DNA from: Hippasteria phrygiana
Taxonomy: Eukaryota; Echinodermata; Asteroidea; Valvatida; Goniasteridae
Length of the DNA stretch: 64,000 bases
Direction of reading: 5' to 3'
Assembly (NCBI GenBank): GCA_037893225.1
Contig: JAZGUH010000123.1
Location: forward strand, 2,029,001 to 2,093,000
Shown here piece after piece: positions 61,984-64,000 of the stretch. Both the position numbers and the translations under genes were made by a program. The notes below the pieces were generated by a model. The model was not told where the DNA came from, did no database searches, and saw nothing but the letters and a program-made list of their open reading frames with translations. The stretch's first letter is position 1, and each line of letters begins with the position of its first letter.

Positions 61984-62879
61984 ACGAATTTGAGTCAGTC
62001 TACAGTAAGCTATGGGCGGGAAATAGAACACAACAAAAAAGTTTTAAAATTCAATTATTGTTTTGAAGGAAACAAATTTTAAAAAAGGTACGGATCTTTA
62101 AGATGAGGTACCGGATGCATAAATGTCACAAACTCTGTAACAACAGTTTCTTATCCTGCCGTCCCACCCCCACACTGCCAGACACTGATTCAATTCCGGC
62201 TGTAGGTGAAACGTTAAGTCTGGCTCGGAGCCGTCCTCTGTCCGGAGCTGCACGAGCACTTAGATCTTCTCATGAGAACTGCTAATGGAATGCAATTACT
62301 CCGGGCATGCAACACTTCAGACGCAAGATTCATTTCGGAAAGTTGGATGGAAAGGTCGACAGGAATGGGAGAATGCACGTCGCACACAGTAAGAGCAAAA
62401 CTTCTCTCACAGGAAATGATTTATCATAAACAAACCACAAGGGGATTTCAAAAGTTTACAAGATAATATGGTGATATTGCACTTTGAGACATCTCTTGCA
62501 TAGCTCTATTATTATTATTTTAGTTCTAAAATATATTTTTTTTGGTTCCAAAATGACATTTGCAGCTTGGGCCTTTCTTTAATGCTAACCAACTATAGTT
62601 TTATAATTTTTGTAAACAATTTATTTTATGGAAATCGCCCATCACAAGGCCAAAGGCCACTCAAGGTGTGGGCTACAGAGGAAAGTGTGGAAGAACCAGC
62701 CCCTCACACGGAAACAAGACAAGATAATCTGATCTCTTCATAGTACGAATAGGGTCGATATGTGTAAACTAGTCCACTACAAGGCATTATTAATGCCTCT
62801 ACCAATATTATATTGGAGCCGTGCAAGTTACGAAAGAAAGCATGGATGCTAAACATGTTTATTTTGTTAATTTATCTCA

Positions 62880-63213
62880 TTAAACCCTAACCTTCCCAAA
62901 TCGTCCAAAATCCTCTTTGCCAAATGGAGGAATTTGGGGGGTTGAGGGTGTTTGGAAGTTAAAGCATCGGAGGATTTTGCAGGATTGAGGGCATAAGAGG
63001 ATTTCTACCTCTGGAGGAAAATGGAGGATCCAGGTCATCAGGCCCAATCTGGTGGATTGAGGTTACTGGTTTTTTTATCCAAAACCCACCGGGGTATTTT
63101 GCAGGATCTAGGCAATGGTCCCCAGTAACAAAAATTGAAGGATTTTGGAATCGAAGGATATTGGAGGATTCAGGTTACATGTAGGAAAAATGATGCGGGG
63201 GAGTTAGGGTTTA
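62880..63213 (+). mobile_element. MITE family A, diverged copy
   Basis: TTAAACCCTAACCTTCCC at the left; GAGTTAGGGTTTA at the right. Same orientation as 53584-53952, with several internal changes and a lost terminal TTAA at the right. Confidence 0.75.
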
Positions 63214-63339
63214 TGACTAAATGAGAAGTAGTGAAATGATTTAAATTGGCCACTGGATATAACCTGAAACCCTGAATACTGACAACTGCCTTGTAAAAGA
63301 ATGCAAGAGCGATTACACATCAAACACAGCTTAAAAACA

Positions 63340-63530
63340 GGGGCCAATTTCAAGTGCAAAAAAAACCAGCTTACCAGCCAAAACTCCATCTGATGTACAT
63401 TGCTTGTGAACGGTATTCAGCTGTTGTTTGCTTAGCTTGACAGTCACATTGAGTTTGAGCTGGTAACTTGATTTTACTAAGCAATTTTGTTTGTGCTTAA
63501 GCAATTTAAGCTCTATCAAATTGGCCCCGG
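63340..63530. mobile_element. MITE family H
   Basis: GGGGCCAATTTCAAGTGC at the left; CTATCAAATTGGCCCCGGG at the right. The interior has TTTGCTTAGC. Confidence 0.65.
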
Positions 63531-63702
63531 GTCCTAGACAAATTATGAACACTTAACTAATGTAACAAATTGACACTGTACTCACAGATTTACTTGTACT
63601 AGTGATGGCATTTACAGTACTCTACTACCTGAACACCACGCAAGCAGACAACAAATTTCTTCCTGGTTGGATTCGAATATAAGTAGATTTTACCACAAGA
63701 TG

Positions 63703-63851
63703 TTAACCCTAACCCTGCCAGACGCAGCACAGTGCATCTGTGCTGACAGCTCCACTTCGCTGGACTCTCCACACAAGTCAATGTGACAAAGTATGCAATC
63801 TGATGCGTCTAGCAGGGTTCCAGCAAACATGCCCTGGAGGGTTAGGGTTAA
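63703..63851. mobile_element. MITE family A2, TTAA-flanked (149 bp)
   Basis: TTAACCCTAACCCTGCCAGA at the left; CTGGAGGGTTAGGGTTAA at the right. An inner inverted pair CCCTGCCAGACGCA / TGCGTCTAGCAGGG extends the hairpin. The paralogue is at 19565-19714. Confidence 0.8.
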
Positions 63852-64000
63852 AAGAAGGTTGCATCATCACGCGCATTCCTTGCCAAGACAAGCAAAACTT
63901 CCCAGCGCAAAGGACAGGCACTACATTATTACCACTGATTTTTAAAGCTCAGTGTGTACCTACATTGTACATGTATGCAACATACCAGTCAATATCTACA

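Larger units (their letters stand above)
58620..64000 (-). other. TBC1D upstream intron(s), no exon recognised
   Basis: The next expected coding segment (the body of PTB2, with a human HVDHFGFICRE-like string) was not found. The stretch is filled by families A, F, G, H and hAT-like elements, with 58620-59820 and 62000-62880 lacking any named feature. The 5' exons probably lie beyond the window. Confidence 0.55.

Noticed and set aside
62103..62300. Possible exon around 62150-62290 (moderately GC-rich, frames open on both strands)
   Set aside because: No family recognised and no convincing splice pair in either orientation.

Overview
The window is animal (metazoan) nuclear DNA. It has multi-exon genes with GT-AG introns, long AT-rich introns, tRNA-derived SINEs, a truncated LINE, many small inverted-repeat transposons (MITEs) and large satellite arrays. 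The protein-coding exons closely match animal CYFIP and TBC1D1/TBC1D4. The repeat content and sequence style suggest a marine invertebrate deuterostome, with an echinoderm (possibly a sea star) as my best guess. That taxon is an inference I cannot confirm from sequence alone. No bacterial, viral or CRISPR content was found.

Two genes lie head to tail on the minus strand. On the left (737-25883) is most of a CYFIP/Sra-1 gene, a subunit of the WAVE regulatory complex that binds Rac1 and represses actin nucleation until activated. I resolved 21 coding exons that join in frame into 939 residues from the initiator Met. The remaining C-terminal quarter lies beyond the left edge. On the right (34368-58619, probably starting beyond 64000) is the 3' part of a TBC1D1/TBC1D4 (AS160)-type Rab GTPase-activating protein. 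Its 16 exons join in frame into 937 residues plus the stop codon. They carry the end of a PTB domain, a linker with Akt-type phosphorylation motifs, a TBC domain with intact Arg and Gln fingers, and a C-terminal coiled coil. Both proteins act in membrane and cytoskeletal signalling, but nothing here shows that they work together.

About 8.5 kb (25884-34367) separates the genes. It should hold the TBC1D 3' UTR and the CYFIP promoter with a non-coding first exon, neither of which I could place. It also contains a near-perfect 48-bp-arm palindrome and a run of 53 G.

The introns are dense with mobile DNA. Several MITE families have TTAA at their ends and CCC-starting termini, as in piggyBac-type transposons. 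A hAT-like fold-back family has arms built from tandem repeats whose unit differs in every copy. There are two tRNA-type SINE families, a 5'-truncated RNase H-bearing LINE remnant (40455-42085), a pogo/Tigger-type MITE and several unclassified inverted-repeat families. One TBC1D intron (52425-56676) holds two non-host reading frames: a SAP-like ORF whose start codon overlaps a MITE end, and a convergent THAP-domain ORF. The most striking arrays are 133 perfect copies of CGGTA (5381-6045), a 15-bp minisatellite (38467-38684) and a 21-bp minisatellite (51736-52043).
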